This document shows positions 52,376 to 60,189 of a stretch of DNA of 64,000 nt, piece after piece. Within the stretch, counting starts at the first letter, position 1. Every line of letters starts with the position of its first letter. The DNA is from Paenibacillus piri (GTDB taxonomy: Bacteria > Bacillota > Bacilli > Paenibacillales > NBRC-103111). Location: positions 62,001 through 126,000 of the forward strand of contig NZ_SMRT01000001.1 of the NCBI RefSeq assembly GCF_004354045.1, written 5' to 3'. The notes under the pieces were generated by a model. It was not told the DNA's origin. It searched no databases and was given only the letters and a program-made list of their open reading frames with translations. Made by a program: the position numbers and the translations under genes.

Positions 52376-53632
52376 ATGACGGTGGACGATCGGAAAAGAA
52401 ATTATATGCTGCTGTTTTCGGACGCGGTGCTGTTCACGAACGCGATGACCTTTTTATCGGTCAATGCGGTGATTACGTATTACTTGTCCTATTTGGGGGC
52501 GAGCACGTTCGAGATCGGCCTTGCGAATTCGCTCGTTTCGATCGGCGCTTTTGTGTCCCAGCCGATTTTTGCCAAGAAGGTTATGAACCTGTCGTCCAAG
52601 CAAAAACCGTTTGTCGGCATCCTGCTGCTCCAGCGGCTGCTGTTTTTGCTGTTCGTTTTAACGATTCCGCTGTATGCGGTTTCACATCCGCAGGTGGCGG
52701 TTGTGCTATTTTTGGCGGGCTGGGCGGTTTTCAGCTTTTTTATCGGGGCGTACTCGCCTTTTTATATGAGCCTGTTTGCCAAAATGGTGTCGGATCAAAA
52801 ACGGGGAAGGCTGAAAGGGTACAGCGGCGGCATCGGCAACTTGCTTGCGCTCGGCTCCGCGTACGGGATTGCGTTCGTACTGGAGCATGTCGCCTTTCCG
52901 TATAATTACACGCTTTTGTTTTCGATCGGAATCGCGTTTCTGCTGCTGGATGTACTCGTCTTCGCGCTTATGCGCGAGGAGCCGGACCAGGTGACCAAGT
53001 TCGAAATTAACTATTTGCAATATTTCAAAGCGATTCCGGCTGTCTTCTCGTCCAATCCGCGATTTGGAAGCATTGTGGCCGCTTTTTCCTTCATGGTGAT
53101 TTCACACGTCAGCCTGGCGTATTACGCTTTGTACGCGATCCGTTCCTTTCATGCGGCGGGACCGCAGATTGCGTTGTTCACGGCGATCACGGGCGTCATC
53201 AACATTGTAGGCAACGTCGTGTTCGGTCTGCTGTCGGATAAGCTCGGTCATCGCTGGATTCTCGTCATTTCCGCCGCGTGCGGCTGTTTGGCCGGATTGC
53301 TGGCCGTTCTCATCCCGCAGCTGTGGGTCGTTTACGTCGCGTTCGCGTTGTCCAGTCTCGGCTTATGCGGCTACAACCTGAGCAGCGGCATCTTCATAAT
53401 CGACAATGTGCAGAGGGAAAAGCTGCCCATGTACGTCAGCGTGAATATTTTGTTTACGCTCGTCGTATCTTCGGCGATTACCGTCGGCGGCAGCTTTCTG
53501 GTCGAGTACTTGTCGTTTTACACGGTGTTCGGCATCGCCGGCTTGTCCGGCCTGATCAGCGGCTGGGTACTGTACCGGCTTGATGCGAAGCGCCGTCAAT
53601 CGGTACGGAAGCCGGGCCGTCTGCCGTTCTAG
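52376..53632 (+). CDS. MFS transporter
   Basis: A 418-residue major facilitator superfamily protein with twelve hydrophobic segments. The loop between helices 2 and 3 (AKKVMNLSSKQKPFVGI) and the RGRLKGYSGGIGNLLALG segment are typical, and the second half repeats the pattern at GLLSDKLGHRWILVIS. Substrate cannot be inferred; relatives are drug or sugar exporters. ATG 52376 follows AGAAGGGG. Basic C-terminus RRQSVRKPGRLPF. Confidence 0.88.
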   Translation: MTVDDRKRNYMLLFSDAVLFTNAMTFLSVNAVITYYLSYLGASTFEIGLANSLVSIGAFVSQPIFAKKVMNLSSKQKPFVGILLLQRLLFLLFVLTIPLYAVSHPQVAVVLFLAGWAVFSFFIGAYSPFYMSLFAKMVSDQKRGRLKGYSGGIGNLLALGSAYGIAFVLEHVAFPYNYTLLFSIGIAFLLLDVLVFALMREEPDQVTKFEINYLQYFKAIPAVFSSNPRFGSIVAAFSFMVISHVSLAYYALYAIRSFHAAGPQIALFTAITGVINIVGNVVFGLLSDKLGHRWILVISAACGCLAGLLAVLIPQLWVVYVAFALSSLGLCGYNLSSGIFIIDNVQREKLPMYVSVNILFTLVVSSAITVGGSFLVEYLSFYTVFGIAGLSGLISGWVLYRLDAKRRQSVRKPGRLPF

Positions 53633-53722
53633 CGGGTCGTTCAAACATAACGTTCACACGAACGGCCCATGGGTCCGGCGTTTTCGTCCGTTCAGTAGCT
53701 CCGGTCTGCGGTTCGCCGCTTT

Positions 53723-54412
53723 TTAAAATAAGCGCGGAGCCTCACCGATGTCGGCGATGCAATCGGCGGAATCGTTCCGCACATTGCCGACTGCGTTTGG
53801 CACGGGATAGGCGGTCATTTCCGCATCATCGTATGGCCGGAGCAGCGGCATCAGCTGCTGGGCATCCAGCGTATGGCGGTCCAGCCATGCCGACTCGTCT
53901 TCCGGACGCAGAATCGCCGGCATCCGGTTGTGAATCGGCGCCATAAGCTCGTTCGGCTCGGTTGTAATGATCGTGCAGGTGCTGATCTTCCGTCCGTCGC
54001 CGCTCAGCCATGTATCGTACAGACCGGCCATGCTGAACAGCCGCCGGTCCTTCATGACGATGCGCATCGGCTGCTTGGCGGCGCCTTCCTTTTTCCACTC
54101 ATAAAACCCGTCGGCGGGGATGAGGCAGCGCTTCCGTTGAATGAGGTTCTTGAATGCCGGCTTCTCCTGCAGCGTCTCCGAACGGGCGTTGATCATTGAA
54201 GCGGCCATTTTCTCGTCCTTCGCCCACGAAGGAACGAGCCCCCAGCGCAGCTCTCCGATCCGGTTGCGTTCCCCGTCATGAATAATGGCCATAACCATCT
54301 GCATTGGCGCCACATTGTATCTCGGAATATGGTACCGGCTGGTCGGCAGCTCCAGATGAAAGCGGAACATCAGCTCCTCCAGCGTCACGGTAATCGTATA
54401 GCGTCCGCACAT
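53723..54412 (-). CDS. SOS response-associated peptidase (SRAP/HMCES/YedK family)
   Basis: A 229-residue SRAP protein that covalently links to abasic sites in single-stranded DNA through its second-residue cysteine. The protein starts MCGRYTIT with C2, exposed after removal of Met; further family motifs are RYNVAPMQMVMAI, LRWGLVPSWAKD, INARSETLQEKPAFKNLIQR, RCLIPADGFYEWKKEG and the histidine in HNRMPAIL. ATG 54412 is preceded by AAGGAGGT on the reverse strand, which fixes the start and keeps C2 in place; the extension to 54460 would destroy function. No LexA box was recognised upstream. Confidence 0.92.
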   Translation of the reverse strand: MCGRYTITVTLEELMFRFHLELPTSRYHIPRYNVAPMQMVMAIIHDGERNRIGELRWGLVPSWAKDEKMAASMINARSETLQEKPAFKNLIQRKRCLIPADGFYEWKKEGAAKQPMRIVMKDRRLFSMAGLYDTWLSGDGRKISTCTIITTEPNELMAPIHNRMPAILRPEDESAWLDRHTLDAQQLMPLLRPYDDAEMTAYPVPNAVGNVRNDSADCIADIGEAPRLF

Positions 54413-54778
54413 CGCTCGCACCTCCTTTTTTCTCGTTTGCGGATAACCGGGGCTCTCCAAATGTATTCGGAATAGGCTTCAGAGCTTACGTTACTTTCGG
54501 GGAACCTTGTTCTAAGTATAAGCCAAACCGGCCGGACATGCCTAATGCTCCTCCGATGAAAATAGTGCGCCTTCATGCTCCGGGCTCCGCAGACTGAGAC
54601 AGCGCGATGCCGTCCCGGCCAATGCCATCATTCTCGCGAACTATTGGCCTTTACACAGGCGGCGGCACAGGTTTTTTCCATGCTGAATGATTCAATAATT
54701 GACAATAGTACGACATACAACTATTCTATATACAAATACATATTTTTCCTATGGAGGCGGAAAGGAGGCTGACAGGCT
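54413..54778. other. divergent intergenic region
   Basis: About 365 bases between the SRAP gene and the MarR gene. It holds a promoter at 54699-54727; a short forward frame at 54575-54772 has no ribosome site and unlikely composition, and is not called. Confidence 0.45.
54699..54727 (+). promoter_or_regulatory. sigma-A promoter of the MarR/PPOX pair
   Basis: TTGACA (54699-54704), 17-base spacer and TATTCT (54722-54727), 50 bases before the MarR start. The spacer and flanks contain AATAGT and ACTATT, an inverted pair that could be the MarR operator. Confidence 0.6.
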
Positions 54779-55222
54779 ATGAGCAAGCTGCGTCAGGGCG
54801 GATTTCTCGTTTCGAAAATACATCAATTGTCGGGGCGCATTTTTGCCAAAAAGCTGAAGGACTATCGTATTACCGATATTAATCCCGCGCAGGGGAGAAT
54901 TTTGTTCGCTCTATGGCAGAAGGACGACATTCCGATCCAGGAGCTGGCCAAACGAACGGCTTTAGGCAAATCGACGCTGACCCGCATGTTGGATAAGCTT
55001 GAGGAGACGGGCCATCTGATCCGCATTTTTCCGGATGACGACCGGCGTAAGGTACTCATTCGGCTTACCGAGCAGAACAAAAAGATGAAGGCGGCTTACG
55101 AGCAGGTGTCCTTAAGTATGACCGAGCTATACTATGAAGGCTTTCAACCGGAAGAAATCGATGAATTCGAAGCGTATCTCGAACGGATTTTCAACAATTT
55201 GTCGAAGCGCGAAGCCGAATGA
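54779..55222 (+). CDS. MarR family transcriptional regulator
   Basis: A 147-residue winged-helix regulator. The DNA-binding region is IPIQELAKRTALGKSTLTRM with the wing at LIRIFPDDDRRKVLIRLTE, including the DDRR motif. Helices at both ends form the dimer interface. ATG 54779 follows GGAGGC by eight bases. The PPOX-type gene follows after 13 bases, so it is the likely regulated partner. Inducer unknown. Confidence 0.88.
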   Translation: MSKLRQGGFLVSKIHQLSGRIFAKKLKDYRITDINPAQGRILFALWQKDDIPIQELAKRTALGKSTLTRMLDKLEETGHLIRIFPDDDRRKVLIRLTEQNKKMKAAYEQVSLSMTELYYEGFQPEEIDEFEAYLERIFNNLSKREAE

Positions 55223-55235
55223 CAGGAGATTTTTT

Positions 55236-55727
55236 ATGAAAAATGAAACCGTTATTCAGAAAGGAATCGAATCGGCCCAAAAGCTGTCGATGAACGGAAT
55301 CCGCCCGATGAGTACGGGGGAAGCTTTGAGAAAATCGGCGGGGCTGCTGGAGCGCTCCGAAATCGCGATGGTCGGATCAAATGATCAGGACGGGTACCCG
55401 AATATTAAGGCGATGTTCAAAATCGAGGCCGAGGGCATCAATAACATTTGGTTCAGCACGAATACGTCTTCCAAACGGGTCTCCCAATTCAGGAGCGATC
55501 CGCGGGCCTGCGTTTATTTTTATGATCATGAGCGCTTTTCCGGCCTGCTGCTTGTCGGCGATATCGAGGTCGTAACGGATTCGGCGTGCAAGCAGCGGCT
55601 GTGGCGTCAAGGCTGGGAAGCGTATTATCCGCAGGGCGTGACCGATCCTGAGTACTGCGCGCTGCAGTTTGCGGCCCGTTGGGGCAATTATTATCACGGC
55701 TTGCAAAATGTCAGCTTCGACCTTTAA
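55236..55727 (+). CDS. pyridoxamine 5'-phosphate oxidase family flavoprotein
   Basis: A 163-residue split-barrel flavin-binding protein of the general-stress/PPOX-like type. Recognisable parts are SEIAMVGSNDQDGYPNIKAMF, WFSTNTSSKRVSQFRSDPRA with the phosphate-binding residues of the flavin site, and ERFSGLLLVGDIEVVTD. ATG 55236 follows CAGGAGA; a longer frame from 55134 overlaps the MarR gene and has no ribosome site. Cotranscribed with the MarR regulator. Substrate not known; relatives reduce flavins or F420. Confidence 0.85.
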   Translation: MKNETVIQKGIESAQKLSMNGIRPMSTGEALRKSAGLLERSEIAMVGSNDQDGYPNIKAMFKIEAEGINNIWFSTNTSSKRVSQFRSDPRACVYFYDHERFSGLLLVGDIEVVTDSACKQRLWRQGWEAYYPQGVTDPEYCALQFAARWGNYYHGLQNVSFDL

Positions 55728-55852
55728 CAGTCCGGCCGGCACGCTGCGGAAACGGATAGCTGCCGGAGATCGGTGTACGCTGCAGGAACGGACAGCTGTA
55801 CCGGAGCAGAAGCTCAATTTGGAACCTAATTTAGCGAAAGAGGTGTGCAGGT

Positions 55853-56899
55853 ATGACCGAGCTGGTGTGGGAGCTATCGGAAGAGAGGAATGATTTTGAT
55901 CTGGGCGACTCGGGGGCTTGCCCCGGGATATGGCGCGATCGCAAAGCGCTCTATTTCGATAAAAATGAGCGGGCTGTGCCGGCGCTGCTTCGCGACGAGC
56001 TCGCTCCCGGCTTCGATTGCTTCCGTCTGGAGGCGGAAATCGCTTGCCCGGGACCGTACGGCTTCGTTGGGCTTGCTTTTGGCGCCCGCGACGCCGGCAA
56101 TTATGAGCTCGTGTATGTGTCGCCCGGGATTGACGGAGGCTTGGGTGAAATTCAGTACGACCCGATTATGAACGGCTCCAGTACATGGCAAATTTACAAC
56201 GGTCCCCGCTATCAGGCGCCCGCTCCGTTTCGCCCCGGCGAATGGACCCGTCTTGCTCTGGAAATACAGCCCGATCGTGTCGCCATCCGCGTGGGAGAAG
56301 CCGCAGAGCCTCAGCTCGTCATTTCAAGTCTTCAGCATGGACGGGCTGCCGGCCGGATCGGGGTTTGGGGCTATTTGCCCGGCTATGTCCGCAATCTCCG
56401 CGCGGAGGCGATGCAGCCTGCGGCGTCTGCCCGCAGCGAAGCCGCGGATTTGAAACGGTTGGCCGCCGATGGGTTTGTCACCGAATGGAGCGTATCCAAG
56501 CCTTATCCGCTCGGAGAGTGGCCCGAGCCCGAAGACCGCTGGGTCCGGGCATCGGTTGAAGAAAACGGAACGTTGAACGTGAACCGGCTCCATGCATCCG
56601 CCCGTGACATCTCGGTGCAGGCCTGCTGCGCGTTTCAATTGCCGGAGGCGCAGGAAACGAGGCTGACCTTCGGCTTCAGCGACGCTTTGCGGCTATGGGT
56701 CAACGGCGAAGAAGTGTACCGGGGCGAGTGGGGCTGGGGACCGCCGGATAGCGATGGGCGCATCCGTCCCGACTTTGCGGGCGTTCCCGTACTCTGGCGG
56801 GCCGGGGAGAACACGAGCCGCGCGGAAATTACGAGCCGCGAGGTCATGTTCGGCTGGGGGCTGAGCATGCGCAGCGGCCTTGCCTTTGTTGGCGAATGA
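55853..56899 (+). CDS. LamG/concanavalin-like domain protein of unknown function
   Basis: A 348-residue protein with a jelly-roll domain at about 1-190 resembling the 3-keto-disaccharide hydrolase/LamG fold: FRLEAEIACPGPYGFVGLAF, NYELVYVSPGIDGG, FRPGEWTRLALEIQPDRVAI and GRIGVWGYLPGYVRNL. The second half (about 230-340) has a beta-sandwich pattern like galactose-binding/PA14 modules (LRLWVNGEEVYRGEW). No signal peptide or membrane helix, so cytoplasmic. ATG 55853 follows AAAGAGGTG. It has no obvious partner genes. Probably binds or modifies a sugar, which is inference. Confidence 0.6.
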   Translation: MTELVWELSEERNDFDLGDSGACPGIWRDRKALYFDKNERAVPALLRDELAPGFDCFRLEAEIACPGPYGFVGLAFGARDAGNYELVYVSPGIDGGLGEIQYDPIMNGSSTWQIYNGPRYQAPAPFRPGEWTRLALEIQPDRVAIRVGEAAEPQLVISSLQHGRAAGRIGVWGYLPGYVRNLRAEAMQPAASARSEAADLKRLAADGFVTEWSVSKPYPLGEWPEPEDRWVRASVEENGTLNVNRLHASARDISVQACCAFQLPEAQETRLTFGFSDALRLWVNGEEVYRGEWGWGPPDSDGRIRPDFAGVPVLWRAGENTSRAEITSREVMFGWGLSMRSGLAFVGE

Positions 56900-57036
56900 A
56901 CGGTCGCGCCGGGCTGAAACTCTCATTGGGACGCGGGGGCTAACCGGCCATGCCGCCACAAGGCGCGGCATGGGCCGGCCATCGGCCGCGCAGCAATGCG
57001 CGCGGGAGAAGCGCATTGCTTGTCGATAGTATCCAG

Positions 57037-57066
57037 CAAAGAAGCCGTTTTCGGGCTTCTTTTTTT
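57037..57066 (+). terminator. terminator, first of a tandem pair
   Basis: AAAGAAGCC and GGGCTTCTTT with loop GTTTTC, followed by T residues. The rest of the 375-base gap upstream of the polymerase cassette contains GC-rich inverted repeats (GGCCATGCCGCC, AGCAATGCGC/GCGCATTGCT around 56990-57020). Confidence 0.75.
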
Positions 57067-57093
57067 CGCGGTTGTCGACTCGGCAGCATCCGG

Positions 57094-57128
57094 CAAAGAA
57101 GCCGTTTTTGCGGCTTCTTTTTTTTGCC
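57094..57128 (+). terminator. terminator, second of a tandem pair
   Basis: CAAAGAAGCCG and CGGCTTCTTTTTTTT. Near duplicate of the first, with similar upstream words (ATCCAGCAAAG, ATCCGGCAAAG), so the segment of about 56 bases was duplicated. Confidence 0.75.
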
Positions 57129-57204
57129 TTTTTGCCTGGTTTTTGGCATTTCCCGGCGCCTGGACGAGCCAATCTAAAAAAACGTAAATGTATATAAATA
57201 CCAC

Positions 57205-57256
57205 TTGCATAAGAACAGGCTGTTCGGTATATAATTAAAAAAGGGAACATAAGTTC
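57205..57256 (+). promoter_or_regulatory. promoter with LexA-like boxes before the polymerase cassette
   Basis: TTGCAT (57205-57210), 17-base spacer, TATATAAT (57228-57235). Two dyads are visible: GAACA-GGC-TGTTC (57213-57225) in the spacer and GAACATAAGTTC (57245-57256), which fits the Bacillus LexA/DinR core GAAC-N4-GTTC. Both would block RNA polymerase. SOS control is therefore predicted. Confidence 0.65.
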
Positions 57257-57274
57257 GCATTGAGGTGATTGAGT

Positions 57275-57481
57275 ATGAGCGATGCTTTGCAAAAATATAT
57301 GGGCTGTACGGTCGAAATCATCTATATGGACCGGTGCGGGAAGTTTTCCAAGCGGCTTGTGCGGCTGCGTTCGCTCCGCTGCGACCATGTCGCCGCTTAT
57401 TGCTACGAACGGAAAGCGCCGCGTCTGTTCAAAATCAGCTGCATCCTCGCTATTATGCCCAAAGAACAGCTTGCTCTATGA
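57275..57481 (+). CDS. free-standing WYL-like domain protein
   Basis: A 68-residue protein matching the WYL-domain strand pattern: VEIIYMDRCGKFSKRLVRL, then VAAYCYERKAPRLFKISCIL, ending AIMPKEQLAL. WYL domains bind nucleic acid or nucleotide ligands and normally follow a helix-turn-helix; here the domain stands alone. ATG 57275 is seven bases after GAGGTG. It overlaps the next gene by four bases and is the first gene after the LexA-like promoter. A regulator or sensor for the polymerase cassette is an inference. Confidence 0.62.
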   Translation: MSDALQKYMGCTVEIIYMDRCGKFSKRLVRLRSLRCDHVAAYCYERKAPRLFKISCILAIMPKEQLAL

Positions 57482-57855
57482 AGCAGGCGCCTTTGCTTAC
57501 GCCCGAAGAGCTGCAGTTCGTCAAAATGGGTATTATTTTGCCGGTCATGCTCGATGTGCTGCAGCGGGATATGAACCGGATCAAGCAGGTTAAGCTGAAG
57601 CTGAACGTTCTCTATACGCTGAGCCTCGGCAAGGCGCAGGACGGCGTTCATGCCGAACTGATGGAATTGAAGGCGGAGCTGAGAAAGCGCGGCATCCGCA
57701 TCTACGAGGAAGCGCGCGTCGCCGAGGGGATACAGGCCAGGTTCAAATGCCGCGGCTACGATCATAAGCTGCTGCTTCAGTGGGAGAAGGTACGGACGGA
57801 AATTTTAAAGAAAGGCAGTCAATATTGGGGGATTACCTTAACGGACGGTGGATGA
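57478..57855 (+). CDS. hypothetical helical protein in polymerase cassette, 125 aa
   Basis: A 125-residue protein, mostly charged helices: LQFVKMGIILPVMLDVLQRD at the start, then a Leu/Lys/Glu-rich heptad-like stretch and a C-terminal WEKVRTEILKKGSQYWGI. I do not recognise the family. It starts in an ATGA overlap with the WYL-like gene and ends in another with the polymerase gene, so it is tightly coupled to both. Conserved linkage in other Paenibacillus genomes is likely but was not tested. Possibly a partner or regulator of the polymerase. Confidence 0.62.
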   Translation: MKQAPLLTPEELQFVKMGIILPVMLDVLQRDMNRIKQVKLKLNVLYTLSLGKAQDGVHAELMELKAELRKRGIRIYEEARVAEGIQARFKCRGYDHKLLLQWEKVRTEILKKGSQYWGITLTDGG

Positions 57856-59129
57856 TGACAATGGGCGGCAAACAACAAAGGGTTATTTTTTTAGCGGACT
57901 GTCAGAGCTTCTATGCTTCCGTGGAAAAGGCGGCGCATCCCGAGTACGAGAACAAACCTCTCGTCGTGGCCGGCAACCCGGAGGAGCGGCGGGGCATCAT
58001 TCTCGCGGCATGTCCGATCGCAAAGAAGTTCGGGGTTACGACCGCGGAATCGGTCAAGGAATCGATTGTCAAATGTCCCGATCTCGTTATTGTGAAGCCG
58101 CGCATGCAGAAATATATCGACGTGTCGGCGCAAATTACGGAAATTCTTGAATCGTACACCGATCTGGTAGAACCGTATTCGATCGACGAGCAGTTCGCCG
58201 ACCTGACAGGCAGCGTCCGCCTGTTCGGCAGCCCGCTGGAAATCGCTAAAGCGATCCAGGCCAAGGTACTGAACGATACCGGCGTCTACACCCGCATCGG
58301 CATCAGCGAAAACAAGGTAATCGCTAAGATGGCCTGCGACAATATAGCTAAGAAGAACGCGGAAGGATTGTGCCAGATGAGCAGGGCGGATATGCCCAAG
58401 ATGCTGTGGGACTTTCCTTTGAACAAAATGTTTATGATCGGCTCCCGCATGATGGCCCACTTCGAGCGGATGAATATCCGCAGCATCGGCGATTTGGCAC
58501 GGATTCCGCTGAACGAGCTGAAAATCATGATGCGCAAGCGGATGGGGCGGCAGAGCGACATTCACGCGGAAATGCTGTGGAAAATCGCCAACGGCGTGGA
58601 CGACGCCCCGGTCAATCCGTTCACGCATGCGATCGTGCAGAAGGCGATCGGCCACCAAATGACGCTTCCCGTCGACTTCCGGACGATGGAAGATTTGCGC
58701 GTCGTGCTGCTCGAATTATCCGATCTCGTATGCCGCCGCTGCCGCTGCAAGGGCCAGATGGGCTGGGTGGTATCCGCCGGAGCGCAGGGGGCTGACTTTG
58801 ACCGGCCGACCGGCTTTTACCGCCAATCGAAGCTCCCCGATCCGACGGATATTACGAAGCATGTGTACGGGGCCGCACACCGGATTTTCGAGAAGCATTG
58901 GGACGGCTCGCCTATCCGCAAAGTCGGGGTGACGCTCTCATCGCTCGTTCCGGCGGATACGTACCAGTTGACGCTGTTCGACGATAGCGAGCGGCTGCGG
59001 CAGCTGGAGCGGGAAACCGATTCGATCCGCGACCGGTTTGGTGACACCGCCATCATGCGCGCATCGTCGCTAACCCGGGCCGGGCAGGCGGAAAGAAGAA
59101 GCCAAATGATCGGAGGTCACTGGAAATAA
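57852..59129 (+). CDS. Y-family DNA polymerase (UvrX/DinB-like)
   Basis: A translesion DNA polymerase of about 425 residues. The catalytic palm begins VIFLADCQSFYASVEKAAHP with the first aspartate, and a second motif is PYSIDEQFADLTGS with the catalytic acidic pair. Thumb HhH region NIRSIGDLARIPLNELK and a little-finger domain (about 300-400) follow. Resembles UvrX (YqjW) of Bacillus, not housekeeping DinB/PolIV, and ends without a clamp motif I can name. It starts at ATG 57852 in an ATGA overlap. The YolD-type gene overlaps its stop, as in Bacillus where YolD-like proteins accompany UvrX. Confidence 0.92.
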   Translation: MMTMGGKQQRVIFLADCQSFYASVEKAAHPEYENKPLVVAGNPEERRGIILAACPIAKKFGVTTAESVKESIVKCPDLVIVKPRMQKYIDVSAQITEILESYTDLVEPYSIDEQFADLTGSVRLFGSPLEIAKAIQAKVLNDTGVYTRIGISENKVIAKMACDNIAKKNAEGLCQMSRADMPKMLWDFPLNKMFMIGSRMMAHFERMNIRSIGDLARIPLNELKIMMRKRMGRQSDIHAEMLWKIANGVDDAPVNPFTHAIVQKAIGHQMTLPVDFRTMEDLRVVLLELSDLVCRRCRCKGQMGWVVSAGAQGADFDRPTGFYRQSKLPDPTDITKHVYGAAHRIFEKHWDGSPIRKVGVTLSSLVPADTYQLTLFDDSERLRQLERETDSIRDRFGDTAIMRASSLTRAGQAERRSQMIGGHWK

Positions 59130-59452
59130 TGAGAAAAAAACTGGAGGGCAACGGCTTATGGGAGAGCAGCAGGATGATGCTGCCCGAGCATAAGGAGCGG
59201 ATCAACCGCCACAATAAAGAGCTCGACGTTCGCACGATGCCGATTCTCGACGAGCAGAAGCTGGAGGATATTAACCGGGTGCTGCAGGAAGCGTTCGAAA
59301 GCAGGCTCGAAGTCAGCCTTAACTTGTTTCACCCTACGGAAGCCCGTACCGTAACGGGATATATCCATAAATTCGATCTGTTCAGCGGGCGTATTTTAGT
59401 CGGTCTCCAATGGATCGCGCTGTCGAACATTATCGATTGCAGCTGCATATGA
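59129..59452 (+). CDS. YolD-like family protein
   Basis: A 107-residue YolD-like protein (PF08863 type). Diagnostic are WESSRMMLPEHKERI at the start and the C-terminal GYIHKFDLFSGRILV and LQWIALSNIIDC segment. YolD proteins are encoded with Y-family polymerases in Bacillales and are regarded as UmuD-like partners, but their biochemical role is not settled. The start ATG 59129 shares one base with the polymerase stop, so the pair is translationally coupled. Confidence 0.9.
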   Translation: MRKKLEGNGLWESSRMMLPEHKERINRHNKELDVRTMPILDEQKLEDINRVLQEAFESRLEVSLNLFHPTEARTVTGYIHKFDLFSGRILVGLQWIALSNIIDCSCI

Positions 59453-59576
59453 ACCGAATCGGAAGGCCTTTCAAGGTGCAGCGCCATGCCGAAGCCGGCA
59501 GCGCGAAATTAGTGCTTGCCAATCCTCGTCTTCTGTATAATAATAAGTAGTCTAGAAAAAACGCAGGGAGATCTGA

Positions 59577-59807
59577 TTGGAAATGGCAACTACGATTTTA
59601 GAGGAACAGAAGCAAGAGCTGGAGCAAATCGAAATATGGAAGTGCAAGCAGCCGGAGTGTAAAGCCTGGACACGCAAGGAGTTCGTGACGGAAGCTTCGC
59701 CTAATTGTCCTTTATGTAATAGTCCAATGCTGCGCAGCTACAAGCACGTGCCGGTTGTACATAAGAAAGGCAACAAAAAATTTTTGCTGGGCAAGGCACG
59801 CGCCTAG
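59577..59807 (+). CDS. YdjO-like cold-inducible zinc-ribbon-type protein
   Basis: A 76-residue protein of the YdjO type. Two CxxC-like pairs are visible, CKQPECKAW and CPLCNSPM, which should hold a zinc ion. The C-terminus KHVPVVHKKGNKKFLLGK is basic. B. subtilis YdjO is cold-inducible; its function is not known. Start is TTG 59577 (eight bases after AGGGAG) or ATG 59583. Followed closely by a terminator, so it is monocistronic. Confidence 0.85.
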   Translation: MEMATTILEEQKQELEQIEIWKCKQPECKAWTRKEFVTEASPNCPLCNSPMLRSYKHVPVVHKKGNKKFLLGKARA

Positions 59808-59827
59808 TATCAGAAAACAGCAACGGG

Positions 59828-59852
59828 AAGACTGCCGGTGGTAGTCTTTTTT
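59828..59852 (+). terminator. terminator after ydjO-like gene
   Basis: AAGACTGCC and GGTAGTCTT with loop GGT, followed by TTTTG. Confidence 0.8.
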
Positions 59853-59887
59853 GTTTGTCTGGATTGTACGGAAAGTATGGATGCCTG

Positions 59888-59940
59888 TACTGTACTGTAT
59901 TTTACTGAGCTTTACTGAGCTTTACTGAGCTTTACTGTAC
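59888..59940. repeat. short tandem repeats
   Basis: TTTACTGAGC is repeated three times (59911-59940 including a final TTTACTGTAC), preceded by TGTACTGTACTGTA. It abuts repeat copy D. Confidence 0.65.
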
Positions 59941-60005
59941 TTTGCTTCGCACAGCCTTAACAACAATGCGCTCGTCCTTAAGGACGGCAAAGCGGCTTAT
60001 CCTTG
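59937..60005. repeat. dispersed palindromic repeat, copy D
   Basis: Contains TTTGCTTCGCACAGCCTTAA, ATGCGCTCGTCC, TTAAGGACGGCAAAGCGGC and TTATCCTTG, matching copies A to C nearly base for base. Intergenic, upstream of the PadR gene. GGACGGCAAAGC differs from the GCGAAG of the other copies. Confidence 0.75.
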
Positions 60006-60189
60006 CCACACCGGGCCGGGGCATCAAGCCAGAAAAGACGTGGCCTACCGCATCCAGTAAACAGGAAGCATCCATCCTGTAAGGCTTCGTTTGAACTCTG
60101 AATAAAACTTTGTTAATATATACATAGATTTACGATGCATAGATTGACTATGTAAAATGCTATCCGATCACATGGGGGTGCCGCTAAAC

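Noticed and set aside
51715..52377. Long reverse-strand frame across the minisatellite, rich in AFVPLHSSRCIRP repeats
   Set aside because: It is produced by the stop-free 14-bp repeat; similar frames exist in other phases and on the other strand, with no ribosome site.
54575..54772. Forward 65-aa frame before the MarR gene
   Set aside because: No ribosome site, overlaps the promoter, and reads into the ribosome site of the MarR gene.
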